Assembly (NCBI GenBank): GCA_017624835.1
Contig: JAGAMG010000026.1
Span: forward strand, 62,001-126,000
DNA length: 64,000 bases
Reading direction: 5' to 3'
Source of the DNA: Lachnospiraceae bacterium
GTDB taxonomy: Bacteria > Bacillota > Clostridia > Lachnospirales > Lachnospiraceae
A program made the position numbers and the translations under genes. Position 1 is the stretch's first letter, and every line of letters begins with the position of its first letter. The notes under the pieces are model-generated. The model saw only the letters and a list, made by a program, of their open reading frames with translations, made no database searches and had not been told where the DNA came from. Positions 18,732 to 27,414 of the stretch are shown piece by piece.

Positions 18732-20000
18732 TTGAAACATTTACGGATTATTTGTGGGTGTTTTTTAGTCATATTCTTTACAGGAAGCTGCATAGGATGT
18801 GGAAACACTTCACAACCGGTAGAAAGTCCTAATTCTTATGTGGAAGTAGTGAATATGGAGAGTGCGCCGGTAATTGAATATACGGTGCCCCAATTGCTTC
18901 CCAATATTTTTGTAAATCAGAAGGGCTATTTTTCAGGCAGTGAAAAGGAAGCAACTATAAAAGGGAAGGAACTTCCTTCTCTTTTTCAAGTATTTGATGC
19001 TAACACAGAAGAAGTAGTTTACAGTGGCACCATTGAAGGAGTCAGCTTTAATGAGGAGCTGAATTTATATACAGGTGTTGCGGTATTTAGTGGCATTACA
19101 AAAGAAGGAAACTATTATCTGGAGTGCGATAAAATAGGGCAATCTTATACCTTTGCAATAAAAAAGGATATTTTTCAGCAGCATTTCTCAGAAGTTTATG
19201 AGGTAATGCTTAGGGAATGTAAGGAACAGACCATAGATATGAAGGATGTAAGAATGCTGCTTACGGCATATGAATGGTATCCCACAGCTTTCCCGGATGA
19301 AGATAATAATCAGATACCGGATGTATTGGAAGTGCTGGAAGGCTGGATAACTGTTTTGGAACAAAGTCAGCCGGATAAAGCGCATGATCTTATGCTTTTG
19401 GCGTTAATGGCTAAGTTTGGATATCTCTATCAAGATTTTGATGCACAGTTTGCTACGGAATGTATCCAGCATGCATCTGAGATATTTTCAAAGCTACAAG
19501 AGGATCTGACGAAAGAACCGGATTATTTTTATGCACTGACGGAGTTGTATCGTGCAACCGGTTTGCATACATATAGGAATCAGATAGTAGCGTATGTTCC
19601 TTTTTTTCAAGAGGAAAACAACTATATAGAGGAGCCCTCCTATTTATATGGAGCCATGACATATATGGTTACCAGACAAAGGGTGGATATTAATCTTTGT
19701 AATACCTTTATGGATGATATTATGGATGGAGGAGAGGAAGTATCCAATCAATATGAAGATATGATTCATCCCATTGAGGCAAAGAATAATGGTGAGGAAG
19801 AACTGTTGACGGAAGTGCAAAAGGTGTGTTGTTGTAATTTTGTTTTAAATAATTATCAGTATACTCGCATTATAGAGGAGTTTTTGGATTATTTGATGGG
19901 AAAAAATATGGAAGCTATCTGTTTTTATCCCGGAGAAGAAACACAAAGCAGCTATTTACTTTTGCTGTCTCAGTTAATAGCTACTCTGGATAAGCGATAA
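18732..20000 (+). CDS. GH9-like (cellulase N-terminal Ig-like) lipoprotein, degenerate
   Basis: 422 residues starting at TTG with GGAGG at 10 bases. The signal peptide ends in a lipobox-like SCIGC. Residues about 55-140 resemble the Ig-like N-terminal domain of family 9 glycoside hydrolases (IFVNQKGYFSGSEKEATIKG, later GNYYLEC). The helical remainder keeps the GH9 landmark in altered form (DEDNNQIPDVLEVLEGW, compare DGKNDIPDILDE). It is shorter than real GH9 catalytic domains, and I could not find the catalytic Asp/Glu blocks, so enzymatic activity is doubtful; glycan binding is possible. It sits 11 bases upstream of ddl, probably co-transcribed. Confidence 0.6.
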   Translation: MKHLRIICGCFLVIFFTGSCIGCGNTSQPVESPNSYVEVVNMESAPVIEYTVPQLLPNIFVNQKGYFSGSEKEATIKGKELPSLFQVFDANTEEVVYSGTIEGVSFNEELNLYTGVAVFSGITKEGNYYLECDKIGQSYTFAIKKDIFQQHFSEVYEVMLRECKEQTIDMKDVRMLLTAYEWYPTAFPDEDNNQIPDVLEVLEGWITVLEQSQPDKAHDLMLLALMAKFGYLYQDFDAQFATECIQHASEIFSKLQEDLTKEPDYFYALTELYRATGLHTYRNQIVAYVPFFQEENNYIEEPSYLYGAMTYMVTRQRVDINLCNTFMDDIMDGGEEVSNQYEDMIHPIEAKNNGEEELLTEVQKVCCCNFVLNNYQYTRIIEEFLDYLMGKNMEAICFYPGEETQSSYLLLLSQLIATLDKR

Positions 20001-20020
20001 AGAAAAGAGGTATGAATAGA

Positions 20021-21040
20021 ATGAAGGTTGTTGTATTAGCAGGCGGAACCAGCACGGAGAGAGATGTGTCTCTGACTTCCGGAAGTATGATTTATAAAGC
20101 GTTGAAAAAAAACGGTCATCAGGTAATTCTGTTGGATGTATATTTGGGATATGAGGGGGATACGGAGCAGATTTTTGAACGGGAAGTGGATTGGACAGAA
20201 AAGGTGGGAACTATTTCCGAAAATAAGCCGGATTTAGAAGCAATTAAGGCAATGCGCCCTGATGGAGATAAAAATTTCTTTGGACCCAATGTGTTAGAGC
20301 TTTGTAAAAGTGCAGATGCGGTTTTTATGGCACTTCACGGAGCTAACGGAGAGGATGGCAAGATTCAGGCATGCTTTGAACTGATGGGCATTCCCTATAC
20401 CGGAACGGATGCGGTAAGCTCTGCTATGGCAATGGATAAGGGAATTACCAAGGATATTTTCTATGCCCATAATATTCCCACGCCCGCAGGAATCCGTTTA
20501 AAATGTGGGGAACAGGAAGAACGTAAGGTTCCCTATCCCTGTATTGTAAAAGCATGCTGCGGAGGCTCCAGCGTAGGAGTAACCATAGCTCATAATGATG
20601 AAGAATATAAAGCAGCCAAGGAAGAAGGCTTCCGCTATGATAATGAAGTAATTGTAGAGCAGTACATAACAGGCAGAGAATTTTCAGTAGGTGTTATGGA
20701 TGGCAAAGCATTGCCGGTAATTGAAATTGCACCCAAGCAGGGCTTTTATGATTACAAAAATAAATATCAGGCAGGAAGTGCAGTGGAGACCTGCCCGGCA
20801 GAAATACCGGAGGATAAAACGCTGGAAATGCAGCAGATTGCAGAAAGAGTATATCAGGCACTGCGGCTAAAAAATTATGCCCGTATGGATTTTATGATGA
20901 GCACGGAGGGAGAAATCTTCTGTCTGGAAGCAAATACTCTTCCGGGAATGACTCCTACCTCCCTACTTCCTCAAGAGGCAGCAGCAATCGGTATCAATTT
21001 TGAAGAATTATGTGAAAAGATTTTACAGTATGCTGTATAA
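20021..21040 (+). CDS. ddl: D-alanine--D-alanine ligase
   Basis: ATP-grasp enzyme joining two D-Ala for peptidoglycan; cytoplasmic. About 339 residues. N-terminal LAGGTSTERDVSLTSG, mid-domain HGANGEDGKIQACFELMGIPYTGTDAVSSAMAMDK, the P-loop-like KACCGGSSVGVT, and C-terminal MDFMMSTEGEIFCLEANTLPGMTPTSLLP with the Mg-binding Glu/Asn. ATG 20021 is 10 bases from AAAAGAGG; the in-frame ATG at 20012 is only one base away from it. The stop is 32 bases before the murF start: both enzymes act in sequence, since MurF adds the D-Ala-D-Ala dipeptide. Confidence 0.96.
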   Translation: MKVVVLAGGTSTERDVSLTSGSMIYKALKKNGHQVILLDVYLGYEGDTEQIFEREVDWTEKVGTISENKPDLEAIKAMRPDGDKNFFGPNVLELCKSADAVFMALHGANGEDGKIQACFELMGIPYTGTDAVSSAMAMDKGITKDIFYAHNIPTPAGIRLKCGEQEERKVPYPCIVKACCGGSSVGVTIAHNDEEYKAAKEEGFRYDNEVIVEQYITGREFSVGVMDGKALPVIEIAPKQGFYDYKNKYQAGSAVETCPAEIPEDKTLEMQQIAERVYQALRLKNYARMDFMMSTEGEIFCLEANTLPGMTPTSLLPQEAAAIGINFEELCEKILQYAV

Positions 21041-21072
21041 GTGATGAGTACAAATTGTGGAAAGGCATGATT

Positions 21073-22512
21073 GTGAAAATGAATTTAAGGATAGAGCAGA
21101 TAGCCAAAGCCTGTGATGGAAAACTAGTATTGCAGGGAAAAGTGCAGGAGGGTTCAAAGAAGGTTACTTCCGTAGTGTTGGATTCCAGACTGGTAACAGC
21201 AGACGGTGTTTTTGTTGCCACAGTGGGAGAACGGGTGGATGGACATAAATTTATTCCTGATGTATTTGCTAAGGGTGTTTCTCTTGTAATCTGTGAAAAG
21301 ACACCTGAGCAGGTGGAGGCAGAGCATGGGGTAGCCTCTGATAAATGGGGCAGTTATCTGTTAGTGGAAAGCTCCTTTCAGGCATTAAAGGATATTGCAG
21401 AATTTTATAGAAGTACCCTGTCCATTCCCTTTATCGGGATTACAGGAAGTGTGGGAAAGACCAGTACCAAGGAATTTATTGCCGGAGTATTGGCAGAAAA
21501 ATATCAGGTATTAAAAACTGAAGGGAATTACAATAACGAAATCGGAGTTCCTCTGACTCTGTTGCGTATTCGGGAAGAACATGAGGTGGCAGTAATTGAG
21601 ATGGGTATCAATCAATTTGGGGAGATGCATCGCCTCAGCAAAATGGTGCGCCCCAATGTGTGCGTGATTACCAATATCGGACAGTGCCATTTGGAAAATC
21701 TGGGTACCAGAGATGGTATTTTAAAAGCAAAATCGGAAATTTTTGACTTTATGGCAGAGGATGGTATTGTCTGCTTAAATGGGGATGATGATAAACTGTC
21801 CACTGTTACAGAAATCAAAGGTCGTAAACCTCACTTTTTTGGTTTAGAAGAATCCAAAGAGCAGGAGGTTTGGGCTGGAAATATTGTAAGTAAAGGCTTG
21901 TGGGGAAGTGACGCGGTACTATATCTGAACCGGTCGGAAACAGTAGAACTTTCTGTTTCTGTCCCCCTTCCCGGACGTCATATGGTAAGTAATGCAGCGG
22001 CAGCAGCCTGTGTGGGTCTACATCTGGGACTTAAGCCGGAGGAAATTGCAAGAGGAATCAGTAAGCTTTCCGCTATTAGTGGACGCACCAATCTTATGAG
22101 ATTATCCCATTATACATTGATTGATGATTGCTACAATGCCAATCCCGTATCCATGAAGGCAGCAATTGATTTGTTGTGTATGGCAGACACCGGTAAAACG
22201 GCGATCCTTGGAGATATGTTTGAATTGGGTGAGGGTTCGGATGCTTTACATGGGGAAATAGGAACCTATGCAGCAAATGCCGGAATTGAAAGGCTTTATT
22301 GTGTGGGGGAAAGCTCCATGCATATGTATCATGCAGCAAAGGCAGCAGTAGGAGAGGGGCAGAAGGTAGAATATTTTGCTACCAGACAGGAGCTGGAAAA
22401 GGAATTAGGGGATAAGCCGGAAGTGTTAATTCCTTATGGAGATACTATTTTGTTGAAGGCCTCCCATGGAATGCAATTTGAAAAGCTGATAGAGCAGAAA
22501 ATTTTTGAGTGA
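21073..22512 (+). CDS. murF: UDP-N-acetylmuramoyl-tripeptide--D-alanyl-D-alanine ligase
   Basis: Mur ligase that completes the UDP-MurNAc-pentapeptide. About 479 residues. Small N-terminal domain (VTSVVLDSRLVTADGVFVATVG), ATP P-loop GITGSVGKTSTKEF, the central-domain EGNYNNEIGVPLTLL and EMGINQFGEMHRLS, and the C-terminal DDCYNANPVSMKAAIDLL plus ILGDMFELG. GTG 21073 sits 7 bases after GGAAAGG; ATG 21079 is a near alternative, and further in-frame starts lie at 21055 and 21067. Last gene of the ddl-murF unit, ended by the bidirectional terminator at 22518-22562. Confidence 0.95.
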   Translation: MKMNLRIEQIAKACDGKLVLQGKVQEGSKKVTSVVLDSRLVTADGVFVATVGERVDGHKFIPDVFAKGVSLVICEKTPEQVEAEHGVASDKWGSYLLVESSFQALKDIAEFYRSTLSIPFIGITGSVGKTSTKEFIAGVLAEKYQVLKTEGNYNNEIGVPLTLLRIREEHEVAVIEMGINQFGEMHRLSKMVRPNVCVITNIGQCHLENLGTRDGILKAKSEIFDFMAEDGIVCLNGDDDKLSTVTEIKGRKPHFFGLEESKEQEVWAGNIVSKGLWGSDAVLYLNRSETVELSVSVPLPGRHMVSNAAAAACVGLHLGLKPEEIARGISKLSAISGRTNLMRLSHYTLIDDCYNANPVSMKAAIDLLCMADTGKTAILGDMFELGEGSDALHGEIGTYAANAGIERLYCVGESSMHMYHAAKAAVGEGQKVEYFATRQELEKELGDKPEVLIPYGDTILLKASHGMQFEKLIEQKIFE

Positions 22513-22517
22513 AATTA

Positions 22518-22562
22518 AAAAGCAGTCAGGGTTAAATTATTGGTTTACCCCGGCTGCTTTTT
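22518..22562. terminator. Bidirectional terminator between murF and plsC
   Basis: AAAGCAG (22518-22524) pairs with CTGCTTT (22554-22560), with inner GGGTTAAA/TTTACCC pairing. A-run before and T-run after, so it serves both convergent genes. Confidence 0.85.
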
Positions 22563-22605
22563 GTGTAATATGCATTTCACATGAGTGGTAAAAATACCAT
22601 ATTTT

Positions 22606-23346
22606 TTATAAATGATACTTCTCTTTATTAGTAAAGTAGGTTTCAGAAATAATGTTCTGTACATAAGTGCTTATGCTCTTTTTGGTCTCTTTATCCAATT
22701 CCTTGATGTAGATGGGTTTCCCGTATTCGATTACCACAGTTGTGGGCTTGATTTTGGGGAATTGGTCTTCAAAAACAGCGGCTGAGTTTACAATGGTCAT
22801 AGGAATGATTGGAACGTTTCCTTTTTCAGCAATTTTAAAGCTTCCTTCATGAAAGGGCAGGAAGGTATCGGCGGTTTTGTTTCTGGTGCCCTCCGGAAAA
22901 ATGCAGATAGAAATTCCATTTTTAACTTTTTCCACAGCCGTAAGAATGGTTTTTAAGCCTTCTTTAATATTTTCCCGGTCAAGGAAAAGGCAATGGAGAT
23001 AACGCATCCATACATTTAGCAGGGGCCATTTGTCCATTTCCTTTTTGGAAACATATCCTGTGGGGCGGGGAACACGGACATAGGTCAATACAATATCAAA
23101 AAAGCTGCGGTGATTACCCACATAGAGAACTGCGGTATCTGTAGGAATATTTTCCTCTCCGATGGCGATTACTTTAGTGCCTGCCAGGCGAATGACCCAG
23201 CGGAAGGCCCAGTTAACGATTGCCAGAGAACTTTTATCTTTTACAGTGGGATTAAATTTGCCGATAATCCATTCTATCAGCATGATTGGTGTGGATAATA
23301 TCAGAAACATAACCACAAAAAATACAATGAGAATAAAGCGAATCAT
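22606..23346 (-). CDS. plsC: 1-acyl-sn-glycerol-3-phosphate acyltransferase
   Basis: Adds the second acyl chain in phosphatidic acid synthesis at the inner membrane face. 246 residues from the ATG at 23346, chosen because GGAAAG precedes it; an in-frame start 60 bases upstream has no RBS. N-terminal hydrophobic segment (IRFILIVFFVVMFLILSTPI). Acyltransferase motif I reads NHRSFFDIV (HxxxxD), and the lysophosphatidate-binding motif FPEGTRNK with downstream PFHEGSFKIA is intact, as is VPIIPMTI. Monocistronic, convergent with murF. Confidence 0.93.
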   Translation of the reverse strand: MIRFILIVFFVVMFLILSTPIMLIEWIIGKFNPTVKDKSSLAIVNWAFRWVIRLAGTKVIAIGEENIPTDTAVLYVGNHRSFFDIVLTYVRVPRPTGYVSKKEMDKWPLLNVWMRYLHCLFLDRENIKEGLKTILTAVEKVKNGISICIFPEGTRNKTADTFLPFHEGSFKIAEKGNVPIIPMTIVNSAAVFEDQFPKIKPTTVVIEYGKPIYIKELDKETKKSISTYVQNIISETYFTNKEKYHL

Positions 23347-23480
23347 ACTTATCTTTCCTTTCAAAACAGTAGTCACAGTATAACATAAATTCCCAAATCT
23401 GTACATATAATACAGTAAAACTGAGAGCAGATTATAGGTAGAATTATCTGTTCGGTGGTTTGGGAAGGTGGAAATAGTAA

Positions 23481-23900
23481 GTGAAAAAAGTATATGTATT
23501 TGTGGCCGTTTTTGTGTTTTGTATTTTGTTAAGTTATATGCTGACAGGATGTACCATGTTGAGTGAGGAGAGAATAAAGCTTCGGGATTTGGAGTTTACT
23601 GTGCTCAGTGAGGAAAAAATACCGGCAGAGCTTATGACCATTATTGAGGAAAAAAAGGCGGCTCCATTTAAGCTTACCTATAGTGACAATGAATTTTTGT
23701 ATATTACCATCGGATATGGGGAGCAGACCACAGGGGGGTATAGTATTGCGGTAAATGAATTGTATCTGACGGATAATGCAATTTATGTAAATACCAATTT
23801 GTTGGGACCGGATGGTGCGACCCAAAGTGAAAATGCATCCTCCTATCCGTATATTGTGTTGAAGACAGAGTATTTGGATGAGACGGTGGTGTTTGAATAG
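23481..23900 (+). CDS. PrcB-like C-terminal-domain lipoprotein
   Basis: 139 residues with a signal peptide and lipobox LTGC. The body resembles the PrcB C-terminal domain (protease complex regulator of Treponema): the core pattern TIGYGEQTTGGYSIAVNEL, then GPDGA and a closing PYIVLKTEYLDETVVFE. Such small lipoproteins are common in Clostridia; their role outside Treponema is unknown. GTG start with AAGGTGG at 9 bases. The stop codon lies inside the first unit of a short tandem repeat, followed by a fold-back element, so the gene has no ordinary terminator. Confidence 0.7.
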   Translation: MKKVYVFVAVFVFCILLSYMLTGCTMLSEERIKLRDLEFTVLSEEKIPAELMTIIEEKKAAPFKLTYSDNEFLYITIGYGEQTTGGYSIAVNELYLTDNAIYVNTNLLGPDGATQSENASSYPYIVLKTEYLDETVVFE

Positions 23901-23945
23901 AGTGAGGGAATAGAATGAGGGAATAGAATGAGGGAATAGAGTGGG
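23895..23945. repeat. 13-bp tandem repeat, nearly four units
   Basis: Units of GAATAGARTGAGG at 23895, 23908 and 23921, with a partial fourth from 23934. The first unit contains the stop codon of the preceding gene. Abuts the fold-back element at 23946. Confidence 0.85.
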
Positions 23946-24181
23946 TGCCCCGCGGGAGCCGGACATGTATGTTGGAGGGCGGATGTTCCTCGCAGTATTT
24001 TCTAATCGGTGGGTAGGATTTTGGTAGCTTCCGGGTCGGCATCAAGGTGCATCCGTGCACCGTGATGCCTAAAACGCACGTCCTGTGCGTTTTCCCCTAG
24101 GATACTCAGCCCACCGATAAGTAAATACACGCTTGGAACAAAACGCCCCCCCCAACATACATGTCCGACTCCCACGGGGCA
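23946..24181. repeat. 236-bp fold-back element with two inner hairpins
   Basis: The outer arms begin TGCCCCGCGGGAGCCGGACA on the left and, on the opposite strand from 24181, TGCCCCGTGGGAGTCGGACA, then continue imperfectly through a shared ATCGGTGGG for about 80 bp per arm. Inside are two hairpins: GGCATCA/TGATGCC (24038-24069, with nested GGTGCA/TGCACC) and AAAACGCAC/GTGCGTTTT (24071-24093). GC is clearly higher than in the flanking genes. It carries no credible gene. A similarly built element lies at 43122-43353. Confidence 0.8.
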
Positions 24182-24229
24182 GACAGTCTATTGCCGGGGA
24201 GAATAGTGTTGATGACCATCGTAAGGTTT

Positions 24230-24257
24230 TTGGTTGAGGGAAAAGATAAAGTATGAT
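24230..24257 (+). promoter_or_regulatory. Possible pyrC promoter
   Basis: -35 TTGGTT (24230-24235), 16-base spacer, -10 TATGAT (24252-24257). Moderate match, placed just after the fold-back element. Confidence 0.4.
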
Positions 24258-24299
24258 AAGATAGATGGAAAGAAAAAGGAAAGGTATGGTTATTATCAT

Positions 24300-25568
24300 A
24301 TGCTTCTAATTAAAAATGGTTATGTGATTGACCCGAAGTCAGGTCAGGAAGGTGTTGCGAATGTTCTGACGGAGGGAGATAAAATTTTAAAGATTGAGGA
24401 GAAGATAGAAAAGCCTCAGGAGGACTGCACGGTGATTGATGCTGATGGTCTGGTGGTGGCGCCGGGGCTGGTGGATGTGCATGTGCATTTCAGGGAGCCG
24501 GGCTTTGAACATAAGGAGGATATTACTACGGGAGCCTTGGCAGCGGCAAAGGGTGGCTTTACAACGGTGGTGTTGATGGCGAATACTAAGCCTGCCGTGG
24601 ATAATGAAGAGACTCTTGCGTATGTGGTAAAGAGAGGTAGTGAGGCTCCCATTCATGTGACTACCTGTGCCAATGTTACTTTTGGTTTGCAGGGAAAAGA
24701 GCTTGTACCTATGAAAGAATTAGCACAGCTTGGTGCAGTGGGTTTTACCGATGATGGCATTCCTTTGATGGATGCGGAATTGGTGCGTGAGGCAATGAAG
24801 CAGGTGGCTGAGCTGGACATGCCCATCAGCTTTCATGAAGAAAATCCGGAGCTGATTACCAATAATGGAATTAACAGGGGAAAGGCAAGCGAACATTTTG
24901 GTATCGGCGGTTCTCCCAGAGAGGCAGAGATTACCTTGATAGAGCGGGATTTGCAGTTGGCGTTAGAGACAGGAGCCTGCATTAATATTCAGCATATCAG
25001 TACCAAGGAAGGGGTGGAACTGGTACGTCAGGCAAAGCAGAAGGCTAGTAATATTCATGCAGAAGCAACCCCTCATCATTTTACCTTAACAGAGGATGCA
25101 GCTATTCAGTATGGCACCATGGCAAAAATGAATCCCCCTTTACGTGAGGAAGCGGACAGGCAGGCAATTATACAGGGACTTGTGGATGGCACCATTGATA
25201 TCATTGCAACGGATCATGCTCCTCATACCACGGAGGAGAAGGCAAAAGGAATTACGGAAGCTCCCAGTGGTATTATCGGTTTGGAAACAGCACTTTCCCT
25301 TGGTATTACCAAGCTGGTAGAGGAGGGGCATCTGACCCTGAAGCAGTTGCTGGAACGTATGAGTACCAATCCGGCAGCAATGTATCATTTGAATGCAGGG
25401 TATCTGGCAGAGGGTGGTCCCGCAGATTTGATATTGATTGACCCCAAGGAAAAGGTAATTGCAGGAGATTATGCTTCTAAGGCTTCCAATACGCCTTTTA
25501 CAGGATGGGAGCTTACCGGAGCGGTAAAGGCTACCATTTGCGCAGGGGAAGTAGTGTATAGAGCCTAA
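24300..25568 (+). CDS. pyrC: Dihydroorotase (class I)
   Basis: Cyclises carbamoyl-aspartate to dihydroorotate in pyrimidine synthesis. 422 residues. HxH in VDVHVHFREPGFEHKEDI, later ligands in SFHEENPEL and QHISTKEGVELV, and the catalytic Asp in IATDHAPHT, all as in Gram-positive class I enzymes. The homologous N-terminus MLLIKNGYVIDPKSG sets the start at 24300, but the best RBS (AGGAAAGG, 24277-24284) is 15 bases away and directly abuts an out-of-frame ATG (24286) that would give a seven-codon peptide overlapping the pyrC start. First gene of a pyrC-pyrK-pyrD cluster. Confidence 0.95.
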   Translation: MLLIKNGYVIDPKSGQEGVANVLTEGDKILKIEEKIEKPQEDCTVIDADGLVVAPGLVDVHVHFREPGFEHKEDITTGALAAAKGGFTTVVLMANTKPAVDNEETLAYVVKRGSEAPIHVTTCANVTFGLQGKELVPMKELAQLGAVGFTDDGIPLMDAELVREAMKQVAELDMPISFHEENPELITNNGINRGKASEHFGIGGSPREAEITLIERDLQLALETGACINIQHISTKEGVELVRQAKQKASNIHAEATPHHFTLTEDAAIQYGTMAKMNPPLREEADRQAIIQGLVDGTIDIIATDHAPHTTEEKAKGITEAPSGIIGLETALSLGITKLVEEGHLTLKQLLERMSTNPAAMYHLNAGYLAEGGPADLILIDPKEKVIAGDYASKASNTPFTGWELTGAVKATICAGEVVYRA

Positions 25569-25652
25569 ACCGTAGAAGCAGGGTAATGCTACTAAAGAAA
25601 TGGTTTGCAAGAGATACCATGGATTGCAATTGGAAAAGAAAGGACACAGGAT

Positions 25653-26423
25653 ATGAAAGCAAAAACAACAGCAACTGTGATTTCCCAAAAGGAGATTGCA
25701 GCAAATATATTTGATATGTGGATAGAAACAGAGCTGGCAAAGGAAGCTCATCCGGGACAGTTTGTGGGGGTCTATCCCAAGAATAAGAGTACCATTTTGC
25801 CCCGTCCCATCAGTATCTGTGAAGTAAGTGAGGAAAAGAATGCCCTTCGTCTGGTGTATCGTATTGCGGGACAGGGAACCGGTGAATTTTCCGGTCTTAC
25901 AGCAGGGGACTGTGTAGAGATTCTTGGAATTTTGGGAAATGGCTTTCCTCTGGAAGAAGGAAAGGGCAAAAAAGTATTTTTAATGGGCGGCGGTATTGGT
26001 GTGCCTCCTATTTTGCAGCTTTCCAAGGAATTGGAGGCAGATAAGAGTATTCTGGTAGGTTATCGGGATGCCCACCTTTTCTTAAAAGAGGATTTGGAAC
26101 AGTATGGTAAGGTTTATGTGGCTACTGAGGACGGCAGTGTGGGAACCAAGGGTAATGTTATGGATGCCATTGCTGCCAATGGATTAGATGCAGATGTGAT
26201 TTTTGCCTGTGGTCCTATGCCCATGCTTCGTGCTATTAAGAAATATGCAGGGGAGCATCAAATCAAAGCCTATATTTCCTTAGAGGAGCATATGGCTTGT
26301 GGTGTGGGAGCATGCTTAGGCTGTGTGGTAAAAACAAAAGAGGTAGACCATCATTCCCATGTTCACAATGCGAGAATTTGTACCGATGGACCTGTTTTCG
26401 ATGCTGAGGAGGTGGATATCTAA
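25653..26423 (+). CDS. pyrK: Dihydroorotate dehydrogenase B electron-transfer subunit
   Basis: Flavo-iron-sulfur subunit passing electrons from PyrD to NAD+. About 256 residues from ATG 25653 (CAGGAT/AAAGGACACAGG upstream); an earlier in-frame start at 25605 has no RBS. FAD-binding RPISIC, NAD-binding GGGIGVPPILQL, and a C-terminal 2Fe-2S ligand set CGVGACLGCVV plus a fourth Cys in ARICTDGPVF. The stop overlaps the pyrD start (TAATG), indicating translational coupling of the two subunits. Confidence 0.95.
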   Translation: MKAKTTATVISQKEIAANIFDMWIETELAKEAHPGQFVGVYPKNKSTILPRPISICEVSEEKNALRLVYRIAGQGTGEFSGLTAGDCVEILGILGNGFPLEEGKGKKVFLMGGGIGVPPILQLSKELEADKSILVGYRDAHLFLKEDLEQYGKVYVATEDGSVGTKGNVMDAIAANGLDADVIFACGPMPMLRAIKKYAGEHQIKAYISLEEHMACGVGACLGCVVKTKEVDHHSHVHNARICTDGPVFDAEEVDI

Positions 26424-27331
26424 TGAATACAAAAGTAACAATTGCCGGTGTGGAATTAAAAAATCCTGTAATGACGGGATCAGGAACCTTTGGCTCCGGA
26501 ATGGAATATTCTGAATTTGTAGACTTGAATCAATTAGGTGCTGTAGTAACCAAGGGAGTGGCAAATGTACCCTGGCCGGGCAATCCTACCCCCCGAGTGG
26601 CAGAGGTTTATGGCGGTATGCTAAATGCCATTGGATTGCAGAATCCCGGTATTGACGTTTTTATGGAAAGAGACATTCCTTTTCTCAAGCAGTATGACAC
26701 TAAGATTATTGTAAACGTATGTGGAAAATCCGTAGAGGATTACATAGATGTAGTGGAAAAGCTTAGTGATGAAGAGGCAGTTGCTCTGTTGGAGATTAAT
26801 GTATCCTGCCCCAATGTAAAGGAAGGTGCCATTGCTTTTGGACAAAAGGCGGATGCCCTTTACAATATTACTTCAGAATTAAAGAAGCATGCGAAGCAGC
26901 CCATTATTATGAAGCTGTCTCCCAATGTAACGGATATTACAGAAATGGCAAGAGCAGCGGAGGCTGCCGGTGCAGATGCGCTTTCCCTGATTAATACCAT
27001 TACCGGTATGAAGATAGATATTCATCGTAGAAAATTTGCTTTGGCAAACAAGACCGGCGGTATGAGCGGACCTGCTATTAAGCCCGTAGCAGTGCGCATG
27101 GTTTATCAGACCGCACAGGCGGTAAAGATTCCCATTATTGGTATGGGTGGAATTGCTACAGCGGAGGATGCTATTGAATTTATTTTGGCAGGAGCAACCG
27201 CAGTCAGCGTAGGTGCAATGAATTTTGTAAATCCGTATACTACAGTAGAGGTAGTAAAGGGCATTGAGGATTACATGAAGCAGTACAAGGTGGAAAATCT
27301 GACGGATTTGATTGGTGCTGTGCAAGGCTAA
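26423..27331 (+). CDS. pyrD: Dihydroorotate dehydrogenase, class 1B catalytic subunit
   Basis: Oxidises dihydroorotate to orotate with FMN; forms a heterotetramer with PyrK. 302 residues. N-terminal AGVELKNPVMTGSGTFGSG, AIGLQNPGIDVFMERD, the catalytic-cysteine segment EINVSCPNVKEG (Cys as base is typical of class 1), KLSPNVTDI and the FMN phosphate site GMGGIATAEDAIEFILAGA. Start shares one base with the pyrK stop. No other pyr gene follows, so the rest of the pathway is encoded elsewhere. Confidence 0.96.
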   Translation: MNTKVTIAGVELKNPVMTGSGTFGSGMEYSEFVDLNQLGAVVTKGVANVPWPGNPTPRVAEVYGGMLNAIGLQNPGIDVFMERDIPFLKQYDTKIIVNVCGKSVEDYIDVVEKLSDEEAVALLEINVSCPNVKEGAIAFGQKADALYNITSELKKHAKQPIIMKLSPNVTDITEMARAAEAAGADALSLINTITGMKIDIHRRKFALANKTGGMSGPAIKPVAVRMVYQTAQAVKIPIIGMGGIATAEDAIEFILAGATAVSVGAMNFVNPYTTVEVVKGIEDYMKQYKVENLTDLIGAVQG

Positions 27332-27374
27332 GACGGATAAGTCGGTAACGTCATAAAACTTATGAAACCTTCAT

Positions 27375-27399
27375 ATATATACTTATACCAGTATATATG
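27375..27399 (+). promoter_or_regulatory. AT-rich inverted repeat before the SPOCS gene
   Basis: ATATATACT (27375-27383) and AGTATATAT (27390-27398) flank a TTATACC centre, ending just before the GGAGG ribosome binding site at 27401. It could be an operator or part of a sporulation promoter; no sigma factor could be assigned with confidence. Confidence 0.4.
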
Positions 27400-27414
27400 T
27401 GGAGGTTTTTTATC

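Noticed and set aside
23529..24299. Overlapping minus-strand frames across the PrcB-like gene and the fold-back element
   Set aside because: They are antisense shadows, rich in Ser/Pro/His from the GC-rich repeat, without start signals.
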